From Microbacterium sp. STN6 (GTDB taxonomy: Bacteria > Actinomycetota > Actinomycetes > Actinomycetales > Microbacteriaceae), in the NCBI RefSeq assembly GCF_026410545.1, contig NZ_JAPMIT010000003.1:1-64000 (forward strand): a DNA stretch of 64,000 nucleotides, read 5' to 3'. Positions 41,313 to 49,626 of this stretch are shown piece after piece. Under the pieces are notes generated by a model. The model saw only the letters and a list, made by a program, of their open reading frames with translations, was not told the origin of the DNA and searched no databases. The translations under genes and the position numbers were made by a program. Position 1 is the stretch's first letter. Each line of letters starts with the position of its first letter.

Positions 41313-42214
41313 GCGCGACCATGACGCAGAAAGCCGAGGCACAGAAGCCCGCGTCGGCCCCCGCGGGAGCGCGTAAGCCGAGACGCAGGGCGCTCGGCAT
41401 CGACCGCCGGCCCGGCTGGATCACCTACGCGTGCCTCGGCGCCATCTTCCTCGGCGGGGCTTACCCGCTGTGGTGGTCGTACATCGCCGGCAGCAGCCCG
41501 AGCTCGGTGCTCAGCTCGCAGTGGCCGCCCCTGCTTCCGGGAGGCCTGTTCTGGAAGAACGTGGGCGAGGTGCTCGACACCGTGCCGTTCTGGCTGTCGC
41601 TCGGCAACAGCCTCATCGTCTCCAGCATCATCACAATCTCGGTCGTGTTCTTCTCCACGCTCGCCGGCTACGCGTTCGCCAAGCTGCGCTTCCGCGGCCG
41701 CGAGGGCCTCATGGTGTTCGTCGTCGCCACGCTCGCCGTGCCGACGCAGCTCGGCATCATCCCCCTCTTCATGGTCATGAAGCAGTTCGGCTGGACCGGC
41801 ACGCTCGGGGCGGTCATCGTGCCCACGCTCGTGACGGCGTTCGGCGTGTTCTTCACCCGGCAGTACCTGGTCGACGTGATTCCCGACGAGCTCATCGAGG
41901 CGGCGCGCGTCGACGGCGCGAGCATGATCCGCACGTTCTGGCACGTGGGCGTTCCGGCGGCGAGGCCCGCCATGGCGATCCTCGCGCTGTTCACCTTCAT
42001 GACCGCGTGGACCGACTACCTCTGGCCGCTGCTCGTCGTTCCGCAGAACCCGACACTGCAGGTGGCGCTCAGCCAGCTGCAGTCGGCGAAGTACGTCGAC
42101 TACTCCATCGTTCTCGCGGGCGCCGTCATGGCGACCATCCCGCTTCTCGTTCTGTTCATCCTCGCCGGAAAGCAGCTCGTCTCCGGCATCATGGCCGGCG
42201 CAGTGAAAGGCTGA
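41309..42214 (+). CDS. Sugar ABC transporter permease, CebG-like
   Basis: The 301-aa product has six helices and the EAA loop DELIEAARVDGASMIRTFWHVGVP. The C-terminus (GIMAGAVKG) is the common end of MalG-like permeases. ATG at 41309 overlaps the stop of the preceding permease, and longer frames only read through that gene. No ATPase gene is present in the cluster, so a shared MsiK-like ATPase is expected elsewhere. Confidence 0.92.
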   Translation: MSATMTQKAEAQKPASAPAGARKPRRRALGIDRRPGWITYACLGAIFLGGAYPLWWSYIAGSSPSSVLSSQWPPLLPGGLFWKNVGEVLDTVPFWLSLGNSLIVSSIITISVVFFSTLAGYAFAKLRFRGREGLMVFVVATLAVPTQLGIIPLFMVMKQFGWTGTLGAVIVPTLVTAFGVFFTRQYLVDVIPDELIEAARVDGASMIRTFWHVGVPAARPAMAILALFTFMTAWTDYLWPLLVVPQNPTLQVALSQLQSAKYVDYSIVLAGAVMATIPLLVLFILAGKQLVSGIMAGAVKG

Positions 42215-42222
42215 CACGACTC

Positions 42223-43719
42223 GTGACCGAATACGCAACGACCTGGCCGAAGGGCTTCCTCTGGGGCTCCGCCACCGCCGCCGCGCAGATCGAGGGTGCC
42301 GCCCACGAAGACGGCAAAGAGGATTCGGTGTGGGACCACTTCGCCCGCGTGCCGGGAGCGGTCGCCGGCGGCGACACCCCAGAGCGGGCCGTCGACCACT
42401 ACCACCGCATGCCCGAAGACGTGGCGCTCATGAAGCGCCTCGGCCTCGACTCCTACCGCTTCTCGACGAGCTGGGCGCGCATCAAGCCGGGTGACCGTGA
42501 GGTGAATGCCGCCGGCCTCGACTTCTACAGTCGCCTCGTCGACGAGCTTCTCGACGCCGGAATCCTGCCCTGGCTCACGCTCTACCACTGGGACCTGCCG
42601 CAGGCGCTCGAGGAGCGCGGAGGCTGGGCGAACCGCGACACCGCGTACCGCTTCGCCGACTACGCGAACGCCGTCTATGACGCGCTGGGCGACCGGGTCA
42701 GCCACTGGACGACGTTCAACGAGCCGCTCTGCTCCTCCCTCATCGCGTACGCTGCCGGCGAGCACGCCCCCGGTCGGCGCGAGCCGAACGCCGCCCTCGC
42801 AGCGGTGCACCACCAGCACCTGGGGCACGGACTCGCCGTCAGCGCGCTGCGGGAGCGGGCCGCGGCATCCGCTCGTGACATTCAGCTCGGCATCACGCTG
42901 AACCTGACCAACGCCGTGCCGAACGACCCGAGCGACCCGGCCGACCTCGAGGCCGCGCGGCGCATCGATGGCCTATGGAACCGCATGTTCGTCGAGCCAC
43001 TGCTTCTCGGCGCCTACCCGGAGGACCTGCTGGTGGACGTCGCGGGGCTGGGCCTCTCCGACGTGATTCGCGACGGCGACCTGGCCACCATCGCGCAGCC
43101 GATCGACTTCGTCGGCGTCAACCACTACCACGACGACAACGTGAGCGGGCACCCCGCGCCCGCCGACGCGGAGCCCGGCCTGCAGCCGACCGACCGGCCC
43201 AAAAGTTCACCGTTCGTGGGCAGCGAGTACGTGTCGTTCCCACCCCGCGACCTGCCGCGCACCGCCATGGGCTGGGAGGTCAATCCCGACGGGCTGCGCA
43301 CTCTTCTCGTGCGCCTCGGGCGCGAATACCCCACGATCCCGCCGCTGTACGTGACCGAGAACGGCGCCGCCTATGACGACCTGGTGTCTGCGGATGGTGC
43401 GGTGCACGACCCCGAGCGCACCGCCTATGTGGCGGCGCACATCCGCGCGGTGAACGAGGCGATCGCGGCCGGCGCCGACGTGCGCGGCTACTTCGTGTGG
43501 TCGCTGCTCGACAACTTCGAGTGGGCGTGGGGGTACAACAAGCGATTCGGCATCGTGCGCGTGGACTACGACACGCAGGTGCGCACCGTGAAGGACAGCG
43601 GGCACGCCTACGCCGGCATCATTGCCGCGGCGCGGGCGGAACGCGGTGGCGCGACCGCGGGCGACGGTCAGGTGGGTCAGGACGGCACGGGCGTGAGCCC
43701 CGCCGCCGTGAACGCCTAG
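42223..43719 (+). CDS. Beta-glucosidase, glycoside hydrolase family 1
   Basis: The 498-aa product has the GH1 start WPKGFLWGSATAAAQIEGA. The acid/base Glu is in HWTTFNEPLCSS (about 166) and the nucleophile Glu in YVTENGAAYDD (about 377). The aglycone region GYFVWSLLDNFEWAWGYNKR is complete. No signal peptide, so it hydrolyses imported cellobiose in the cytoplasm. GTG at 42223 lies 8 bp after the permease stop. The LacI gene starts one base after its own stop. Confidence 0.95.
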   Translation: MTEYATTWPKGFLWGSATAAAQIEGAAHEDGKEDSVWDHFARVPGAVAGGDTPERAVDHYHRMPEDVALMKRLGLDSYRFSTSWARIKPGDREVNAAGLDFYSRLVDELLDAGILPWLTLYHWDLPQALEERGGWANRDTAYRFADYANAVYDALGDRVSHWTTFNEPLCSSLIAYAAGEHAPGRREPNAALAAVHHQHLGHGLAVSALRERAAASARDIQLGITLNLTNAVPNDPSDPADLEAARRIDGLWNRMFVEPLLLGAYPEDLLVDVAGLGLSDVIRDGDLATIAQPIDFVGVNHYHDDNVSGHPAPADAEPGLQPTDRPKSSPFVGSEYVSFPPRDLPRTAMGWEVNPDGLRTLLVRLGREYPTIPPLYVTENGAAYDDLVSADGAVHDPERTAYVAAHIRAVNEAIAAGADVRGYFVWSLLDNFEWAWGYNKRFGIVRVDYDTQVRTVKDSGHAYAGIIAAARAERGGATAGDGQVGQDGTGVSPAAVNA

Positions 43720-43720
43720 C

Positions 43721-44776
43721 ATGGAGGTCGTGACTGACGAGCCCGCGGCGCCGACGCCGGATGCAGCGGGAACGGCAGTCCCCACGCTGGAGGCGGTCGC
43801 GGCCCGAGCAGGCGTGTCACGTGCCACCGTCTCGCGGGTGGTGAACGGCTCGACGCGGGTCAAGCCTGAGATCATCGAGGCCGTCACGGCGGCCATCGCC
43901 GACCTCAACTACGTGCCCAACCGCGCCGCCCGCTCGCTCGCGAGCCGGCGCACCCAGGTGATCGCCCTCGTCGTGCCCGAAAGCACGGCGCGCGTGTTCG
44001 CCGACCCGTTCTTCGCCTCGATCGTGCAGGGTGTCGCGCTGCACCTGGCCGAGACGGACTACACGCTCAACATGGTCATCGCCTCCGAGATGAACCCGGA
44101 CAAGACCCGCCGCTACCTCATGGGCGGCAACGTCGACGGCGCGCTCGTGGTCTCGCATCACTCCGGCGACCACTCGTACGCGCGCCTCGGCGCCACGCTG
44201 CCCATCGTGTTCGGTGGCCGCCCGCTCGACGTCGGCGACGAGGAGAACGACACCTACTTCGTCGACGTCGACAACGTTGCCGGTGCGGCCGAGGCGGCGC
44301 GGCACCTCATCGCGCGCGGGCGGCGATCCATCGCGGTCATCGCCGGCCCGCAGGACATGCCGCCGGGCGTGGACCGGCTCACGGGGTGGAGGCAGGCGAT
44401 GGAGGAACAGGGGCTGGACGCGTCGCTCGTGGAGTACGGGGACTTCTCACCGGCATCCGGCACCGCGGCCATGGGCAGGCTGCTGAAGCGGGGCGGGCCC
44501 ATCGACGGCGTGTTCGCGGCCAACGACCAGATGGCGGCAGGTGCGTACCTGGCCATTCACGAGGCGGGGCTGACGATCCCAGACGACATCGCCGTGGTCG
44601 GCTTCGACGACGACTACTTCGGGCTCACCGCGACGCCGCCGCTGACGACCGTGCACCAGCCCTCGATCGGCCTGGGGGTGCGGATGGCGCAGACCCTGGT
44701 CGCGCGCATCGAGGGCACGCACGTCGAGCGCGTCACGACGCTCGACACCGAGCTGGTGGTACGCCAGTCCACGTGA
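43721..44776 (+). CDS. LacI-family regulator, CebR-like
   Basis: The 351-aa product has the LacI HTH and hinge (PTLEAVAARAGVSRATVSRV, VVNGSTRVKPEIIEAV, LNYVPNRAARSLASRRT), then the sugar-binding domain (ALVVPESTARVFADPFFASI, VFAANDQMAAGAYLAI, AVVGFDDDYFGLTATPPLTT). It closes the ceb-type operon and probably represses it at 38648-38684. ATG at 43721 lies directly behind the beta-glucosidase stop, and GTG at 43730 is the alternative. Confidence 0.92.
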   Translation: MEVVTDEPAAPTPDAAGTAVPTLEAVAARAGVSRATVSRVVNGSTRVKPEIIEAVTAAIADLNYVPNRAARSLASRRTQVIALVVPESTARVFADPFFASIVQGVALHLAETDYTLNMVIASEMNPDKTRRYLMGGNVDGALVVSHHSGDHSYARLGATLPIVFGGRPLDVGDEENDTYFVDVDNVAGAAEAARHLIARGRRSIAVIAGPQDMPPGVDRLTGWRQAMEEQGLDASLVEYGDFSPASGTAAMGRLLKRGGPIDGVFAANDQMAAGAYLAIHEAGLTIPDDIAVVGFDDDYFGLTATPPLTTVHQPSIGLGVRMAQTLVARIEGTHVERVTTLDTELVVRQST

Positions 44777-44862
44777 GGCGGGCTGCGCGACACCCTGCGC
44801 GCCAACGCCGTGCGTCCCACTCCCGCACGCGCTCGCCTCGCGCCCCCACCCAGTTCGTGCTC

Positions 44863-45048
44863 CCACCCCTTCCCACACACCCCGCGCTCCCACCCCTTCC
44901 CACACACCCCGCGCTCCCACCCCTTCCCGCACACCCCGCGCTCCCACCCCTTCCCGCACACCCCGCGCTCGCACCCCTTCCCGCACACCCCGCGCTCCCA
45001 CCCCTTCCCACCCAGCTCGCGCTCCCACCCCTTCCCGCACGCCCCGCG
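44863..45048. repeat. 27-bp minisatellite, about seven copies
   Basis: The unit reads approximately CTCCCACCCCTTCCCGCACA followed by CCCCGCG, with A/G variation at two positions and one altered copy (CCCAGCT for CACACCC). Pure C/T/A-rich on the plus strand, so strongly purine-asymmetric. It lies behind the CebR-like gene and before the hairpin. Confidence 0.85.
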
Positions 45049-45100
45049 AGAGGCCAAAAAGCGCCCTCATTCTCGATTTTGAGGGCGGTTTTTGGCCTCT
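45049..45100. terminator. Long hairpin, probable bidirectional terminator
   Basis: Arms at 45049-45069 and 45080-45100 pair at 20 of 21 positions (AGAGGCCAAAAA...CGCCCTCA type), loop 10 nt. Each arm contains an A5 or T5 tract. It separates the plus-strand LacI gene from the convergent PAP2 gene, which is where a two-way terminator would be needed. Confidence 0.7.
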
Positions 45101-45171
45101 CACCGTGACGCGAGCGCGAGCGCGACGCGAGCGGACGTGTGGGGAAGTGGGCGGGCGAGGAGCGAGGCCGC

Positions 45172-46002
45172 TCAGCGCAGCCAGCGGAACAGCATGACGC
45201 CGGCCCACGCGAGGGCGAGGCCGATGGCGGCGATCGCCGCCACCCCGCCCATATAAGCGATGAAGCGATGGTTCGACCCCACCGCGAGACCGCCCGCGGT
45301 GACGACGAAGCCGAAGCCGGCCGCGACCGCGCACAGCAGCGCCCCGATCGCGAGCGGCAGCGCGCGGGTTCGGCTCGGCCGGGCGGCCTGCGCTGAGGCG
45401 CTGGTCGCCAGCACGAACCCGGCGCCACAACCCCAGAACGCCACCACGAGCAGTGCGGCGATGACGTCGCTCGGTCGGTGCCACTGGTTCACCAGGGTCG
45501 CGGCGCCCGCCACGATGGCGAAAAGTGAGCCGATCGCGGCGGCGACGGGGCGCATCCGCGGGCTGGCGATGAGGAACACGGCCAACGCAGCGGATGCCGC
45601 TGCCGTCGTGTGCCCCGACGGCAGCGAGTTGGCGAGGCCCTCGGCGACGCCCGTGTCCGGCCGGTCGAGAATTGCGTACTTGAGCAGCTGCGTGCTCGCG
45701 TTGGCGGCGAGCGCGGCGGCCGCCGCGGCGATGAAGACCGTTCCGTTGCGCCGGATGATGCTGACGATCACCATGATGACGAAGGCGAGCCCGACCGAGA
45801 TGGCCGGCAGGGCGTTCAGCAGCCAGGATGCCGGGCCACCGAGGCCCCCGCGCCAGAGAGCGGCCCCCTCGAACGAACGCTCGTCGATGAGCTGGCCCGT
45901 GTGGGTGCGCACGAAGAAGACGTAGACGCCAGCGAACGCGGCGGCGAGCACGAGGGCGCCGAGCACGAAGGGGGCGCGCTTCGGTCCGGTTGCGCTTCGC
46001 AT
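45172..46002 (-). CDS. PAP2-family phosphatase, membrane protein
   Basis: The 276-aa product has about seven membrane helices. PAP2 motifs are KYAILDRPD (C1), SLPSGHTTAAA (C2) and NQWHRPSDVI (C3). In C3 the usual Ser-Arg five residues before the His reads Ala-Thr, so the phosphate-binding Arg of that motif is missing or replaced. The family removes phosphate from lipids such as undecaprenyl pyrophosphate or phosphatidate. ATG at 46002. Confidence 0.88.
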   Translation of the reverse strand: MRSATGPKRAPFVLGALVLAAAFAGVYVFFVRTHTGQLIDERSFEGAALWRGGLGGPASWLLNALPAISVGLAFVIMVIVSIIRRNGTVFIAAAAAALAANASTQLLKYAILDRPDTGVAEGLANSLPSGHTTAAASAALAVFLIASPRMRPVAAAIGSLFAIVAGAATLVNQWHRPSDVIAALLVVAFWGCGAGFVLATSASAQAARPSRTRALPLAIGALLCAVAAGFGFVVTAGGLAVGSNHRFIAYMGGVAAIAAIGLALAWAGVMLFRWLR

Positions 46003-46054
46003 GGAGAAAAGCCTCTCACGCGATAGCTGGGAGAGCCTGAGCGAGCCCGAGGCG

Positions 46055-46180
46055 GGTTGAGGAGCCCGCGAGGCGGGGGTCTCGAAACCGGCGACTGGGT
46101 TTCGAGACGCGCTGCGCGCTCCTCAACCCGCTGCACGGGCGCGCTCCTCAACCCGCTGCACGACGCGCTCCTCGACCCGC
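46055..46180. repeat. REP-like palindromic repeat cluster
   Basis: One GGTTGAGGAGCCCGCGAGGC..GTCTCGAAACC copy from 46055, one inverted GGTTTCGAGACGCG..CTCCTCAACC copy from 46098, then shortened CGCTCCTCAACCCGCTGCACG units. Same family as 35116-35353 and 47833-48030. Confidence 0.85.
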
Positions 46181-46200
46181 TGCACGACCGGCGGGACGCG

Positions 46201-47061
46201 CTACGCGAAGTCGACTGCGTCGAGCGACGCGAAGCGGGCGCGCATCACGGCAACCGCCTCCGGGTTCTGCTCGACCAGCAGAAAGCGCCGACCGAGCGCC
46301 GCCGCCGCAGCACCGGTCGTGCCACTGCCAGCAAAAAAGTCGAGCACCCAGTCGCCCTCGCGACTCGACGCCTGCAGCATGCGGCGCACGATCCCCTCCG
46401 GCTTCTGCGTGGGGTACCCCGTCTTCTCGCGCCCGGTGGGCGAGACGATGGTGTGCCACCAGACATCCGTGGGCAACTTGCCGCGCGCCGCCTTCTCGGC
46501 CGTGACGAGCCCGGGCGCCATGTAGGGCTCGCGATCGACGGCGGACGAATCGAAGTGGTAGCGCGCGGCATCCTTCACATAAACGAGGATGGTGTCGTGC
46601 TTGGTGGGCCAGCGGCTGCGGGACTTCGCGCCGTAGTCGTATGCCCAGATGATCTCGTTGAGAAAACACTCCCGGCCGAAGAGCGCGTCGAGCAGCACCT
46701 TCGCGTAATGCGCCTCGCGGTAGTCGAGGTGCAGGTAGAGCGTGCCGTCGTCGGCGAGCAGCCGCCACGCCTCGATCAGCCGCGGCTCGAGAAACTGCCA
46801 GTAGTCGTCGAACCGGTCGTCGTAGCGCAGCAGGTCGCCCTTGATGCGCTCATACGTCTGCCCCTTGAAGCCCGTGATCGAGCCCGTGCCGCCCGCATTG
46901 CGCACGTGACTCGTCGCCTGCCTCGCCTGCTGGCGGCCCGTGTTGAAGGGCGGGTCGAGATAGACCACGGTGAAGGATGCCGGTGGCAGAGCCGGCAGCA
47001 CGTCGAGGTTGTCCGCCTGAATCACGCGACTGGAGCCGTCGGGCGTCCAGTCGGCAAGCAT
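46201..47061 (-). CDS. Site-specific DNA methyltransferase, N4/N6 amino type (beta class)
   Basis: The 286-aa product has the beta-class motif order: motif IV VVYLDPPFNTGR near residue 35, then a target-recognition middle, then motif I DFFAGSGTTGAAAAALGR near 245. YPTQKPEGIVRRML precedes motif I. It methylates adenine-N6 or cytosine-N4. No endonuclease or specificity gene is adjacent, so it is solitary and may act in regulation. ATG at 47061. Confidence 0.9.
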   Translation of the reverse strand: MLADWTPDGSSRVIQADNLDVLPALPPASFTVVYLDPPFNTGRQQARQATSHVRNAGGTGSITGFKGQTYERIKGDLLRYDDRFDDYWQFLEPRLIEAWRLLADDGTLYLHLDYREAHYAKVLLDALFGRECFLNEIIWAYDYGAKSRSRWPTKHDTILVYVKDAARYHFDSSAVDREPYMAPGLVTAEKAARGKLPTDVWWHTIVSPTGREKTGYPTQKPEGIVRRMLQASSREGDWVLDFFAGSGTTGAAAAALGRRFLLVEQNPEAVAVMRARFASLDAVDFA

Positions 47062-47114
47062 GCTCCTATTATCCGACGACCGCAGGGAGGTCTTGCGAGG
47101 CCGCAGGGGTATAC

Positions 47115-47133
47115 AAAGGTAAGGGTTACCTAA
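47115..47133. promoter_or_regulatory. DtxR/IdeR-type iron box before heme oxygenase
   Basis: AAAGGTAAGGGTTACCTAA matches the actinobacterial iron-box consensus TTAGGTTAGGCTAACCTAA at 14 of 19 positions, including both GGT/ACC half-sites. It lies 35 bp before the heme oxygenase start. Repression by an iron-loaded DtxR-like protein is the likely reading. Confidence 0.75.
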
Positions 47134-47167
47134 TAAGGTCGAGGGAACCCGCGAAATGGAGAACCTC

Positions 47168-47818
47168 ATGTCGGTCGTCATCCCGTTCTCACAGGCCGTG
47201 CGCGAACGCACCCAGGCCGTGCACACCGAGACCGAGGGGTCGGCCTTCATCGGCGAACTGCTCGGCGGCAAGCGCAGCCGCGAGGACTACATCGCGCTCG
47301 TCGCGCAGCAGTATTTCGTCTACGAGGCGCTCGAGGCGGTTGCACTGACGATGGCGAATGACCCCGTGGCATCCGTGTTCGCCTCCCCTGCGCTCACGAG
47401 GGTGCCGGCCATCGAGGCTGACCTGGAGTTCCTGATCGGGGCGGATTGGCGGGATTCGGTCACGCCCCTGGCGGCGACGTCGCGCTACGTGGCGCGCATC
47501 CGTGAGATGGCGAACTGGGCCGGCGGATTCGTCGCCCACCACTACACGCGGTACCTGGGCGACCTGTCGGGCGGGCAGATCATTCGCACGCTGATGCAGC
47601 GGCAGTTCGGGTTCGAGACCAACGGCGTCGGCTTCTACGTGTTCGACCAGATCGCGAAGCCGAAGGCGTTCAAGGAGACGTACCGGGCGCAGCTCGACGC
47701 GGTGGCGTGGGAGGACGAGGAGCGCGAGCGCGTGATCGCGGAGGTGGCGCGGGCGTTCCGGCACAACGCCGAGATGTTCGATGACCTGGCGCGGGCGACG
47801 GAGACCACGGCCGCGTAA
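47168..47818 (+). CDS. Biliverdin-producing heme oxygenase
   Basis: The 216-aa product opens heme to biliverdin, CO and iron. The proximal heme His lies in RERTQAVHTETEGS (about 19). The distal helix carries the heme oxygenase signature YLGDLSGGQ, preceded by HHYTRY. I choose ATG 47168 because GGAG lies 6 bp before it, though ATG 47156 is possible. The iron box upstream indicates induction in iron limitation, to recover iron from heme. Confidence 0.93.
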   Translation: MSVVIPFSQAVRERTQAVHTETEGSAFIGELLGGKRSREDYIALVAQQYFVYEALEAVALTMANDPVASVFASPALTRVPAIEADLEFLIGADWRDSVTPLAATSRYVARIREMANWAGGFVAHHYTRYLGDLSGGQIIRTLMQRQFGFETNGVGFYVFDQIAKPKAFKETYRAQLDAVAWEDEERERVIAEVARAFRHNAEMFDDLARATETTAA

Positions 47819-47832
47819 GAGCGCGCCCTGCA

Positions 47833-48030
47833 GGTTGAGGAGCCGCGGAGCGGCGTCTCGAAACCCGAGCGGATATGCGGATCTGGGTTTCGAGACGCGC
47901 CTTCGGCGCTCCTCAACCCGCACATTTCGAGACGCGCCTTCGGCGCTCCTCAACCCGCACATTTCGAGACGCGCCTTCGGCGCTCCTCAACCCACACACT
48001 TCGAGACGCGCCTTCGGCGCTCCTCAACCC
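47833..48030. repeat. REP-like palindromic repeat cluster, five copies
   Basis: One GGTTGAGGAGC..GTCTCGAAACC copy from 47833, then four inverted copies TTTCGAGACGCGCCTTCGGC+GCTCCTCAACCC, the last three with a 37-bp period. The cluster fills the gap between the convergent heme oxygenase and lipoate ligase genes. Confidence 0.9.
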
Positions 48031-48035
48031 GCCAC

Positions 48036-49085
48036 TCAGGGCACGCGGTTCAGCCACTCGGGGGTCGAGAACTTCTCGGCCACGAGCTTCTCGGCCTGCG
48101 CGTACTCGTCGGCGGTGATGTCACCCGGCGTCGCGCCGTACATGCTCGTGAAGGTCTGCTTCATGCGCTCGATGATCTCGGCCCGGCTGAGCCCGGTCTG
48201 GCTACGCAGCGGGTCCACCCGCTTGGCCGCCGAAGCGATGCCCTTGTCGCTCAGCTTCTCACGCCCGATGCGCAGCACCTCGACCATCTTCTGGCCATCC
48301 ATGTCATAGCTCATGGTCACGTGGTGCAGCACGGCGCCGTTGCCGAAGCGCTTCTGGGCGGCGCCCCCGATCTTGCCCTTCGAACTTGCGATGTCGTTCA
48401 GCGGCACGTAGACGGCGTCGACGCCGAGTGAGCGCAGCGCCTCGATGGCCCACTCGTCGAGGTAGGCGTAGCTCTCGGCGAACGTCATGCCCTGCACGAG
48501 TTCGGCCGGCACGTAGAGGGAGTATGTGACGATCGACCCCTTCTCCATCATCATGGCGCCGCCACCCGAGATGCGGCGCACGACGTCGAAGCCGTACTTC
48601 GCGGCGCCCTCGGGGTCGACCTCGTTCTTCACCGACTGGAAGCTGCCGATGACGACGGCATTCTGGTCCCACTCCCAGATGCGCAGGGTCGGCTTTCGCC
48701 GCCCCGCTCCAACCTCGTTCGCGAGCACCTCATCGAGCGCGAGGTGCGTGACGGGCGGCACGGCCTTCGAGTGCACGAGCTGCCAGTCGTAGTCGCTCCA
48801 GCTGGTTGCCCGAGCCAGGGCCCTGCGCACCGTGACGCCGACTGCCTCGGGCGAGAAGCCGAGGAGCGCGGCATCCGCGGGGAGGGCGCCGCGAACGGCC
48901 TTCGCGATGGTGGCGCCGTCCGCGGTCTCGGGCAGGCCGTTGACCGCGCGGTCGATGGCCTCGAGCGCACTGTCTGGCTCGAGGAAGAAGTCGCCCGCGA
49001 GGCGGAAGTTCGCGATGACGCCGTCGAGGACGTCGAGATCGACCACGACGAGCTTGCCGCCGGGCACCTTGTACTCACCATGCAT
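48036..49085 (-). CDS. Lipoate-protein ligase A family protein
   Basis: The 349-aa product joins two parts. Residues 1 to about 90 resemble the lipoate ligase accessory (C-terminal) domain (GEYKVPGGKLVVVDLDVLDG). Residues about 100 to 260 are the LplA/BirA catalytic domain with THLALDEVLAN, VVIGSFQSVKNEV and the lipoyl-AMP loop VVRRISGGGAMM. The order is thus reversed relative to E. coli LplA. It attaches lipoate or octanoate to 2-oxoacid dehydrogenases or GcvH. ATG at 49085. Confidence 0.85.
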   Translation of the reverse strand: MHGEYKVPGGKLVVVDLDVLDGVIANFRLAGDFFLEPDSALEAIDRAVNGLPETADGATIAKAVRGALPADAALLGFSPEAVGVTVRRALARATSWSDYDWQLVHSKAVPPVTHLALDEVLANEVGAGRRKPTLRIWEWDQNAVVIGSFQSVKNEVDPEGAAKYGFDVVRRISGGGAMMMEKGSIVTYSLYVPAELVQGMTFAESYAYLDEWAIEALRSLGVDAVYVPLNDIASSKGKIGGAAQKRFGNGAVLHHVTMSYDMDGQKMVEVLRIGREKLSDKGIASAAKRVDPLRSQTGLSRAEIIERMKQTFTSMYGATPGDITADEYAQAEKLVAEKFSTPEWLNRVP

Positions 49086-49626
49086 GCATCCAGCCTATTG
49101 CCGTCGTCTGCGGCCGCGGGCGGGGGTGGTGCCGCGCTGCGGGGCGGGCCGGCGCCTCGAGAACCTCTCAAGAACCTCCATGGGTCGGGGCAAAGCGCTG
49201 GTTCTCGCGCAGCGCACCCAAGAAATCGCCCGACCCGCGGCACGCTCGCTCATCCCACCTCGCACCATCGGGGCAAAACGCGGGTTCTCGCGCAGCGCAC
49301 CCACGAAATCGCCCGACCCGCGGCACGCTCGCTCATCCCACCTCGCACCATCGGGGCAAAGCGCGGGTTCTCGCGCAGCGCACCCACGAAATCGCCCGAC
49401 CCGCGGCACGCTCGCTCATCCCACCTCGCACCATCGGGGCAGAACGCGGGTACCGCGCCCGGCGGACCCGCACAATGCCCCTACCCGTTCTCGCCCTCCG
49501 GTGCAGGTGCCGGGCAGTCTCGCCCTCCGGCGCAGGGTGCGGTCGGCCTCCGCTTCAGCCGCGCGGCAGGGCGTGGCTTCAGCCGCGCGGCAGGGCGGGG
49601 CTTCAGCCGCGCGGCAGAGCGTGGCT
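49086..49626. other. Gap of about 540 bp filled with tandem repeats
   Basis: No gene is supported here. It holds an 83-bp triplication (49200-49448), a short GCCCTCCGG-rich stretch around 49490-49535, and the 24-bp repeats that overlap the end of the hydrolase gene. The repeat unit of 83 bp is not a multiple of three, so open frames across it are accidental. The gap separates the divergently facing ends of lipoate ligase (start 49085) and the hydrolase (stop 49627). Confidence 0.7.
49200..49448. repeat. 83-bp tandem repeat, three copies
   Basis: Copies start at 49200, 49283 and 49366 with GGTTCTCGCGCAGCGCACCC and end with ACCATCGGGGCAAAACGC-like sequence. Copies differ at only a few bases, so the triplication is recent. 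A fourth copy begins at 49449 but diverges at once. Confidence 0.9.

Larger units (their letters stand above)
44777..45171. other. Gap of about 395 bp: 27-bp minisatellite plus hairpin
   Basis: No gene is supported here. Most of it is a C-rich 27-bp minisatellite followed by a 21-bp-arm hairpin, both listed separately. The remaining 70 bp up to the PAP2 stop are GC-rich and featureless. Frames through the repeat look open on both strands only because the unit is 9 codons without stops. Confidence 0.7.

Noticed and set aside
44614-45082. Proline/histidine- or glycine/valine-repeat proteins on either strand
   Set aside because: Both are translations of the 27-bp minisatellite, open only because the unit has nine codons and no stop. 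No start with ribosome-binding site.
49200-49448. CRISPR array
   Set aside because: The 83-bp units are contiguous with no unique spacers, and no cas genes are in the window. The 27-, 37-, 38- and 50-bp repeats fail for the same reason.
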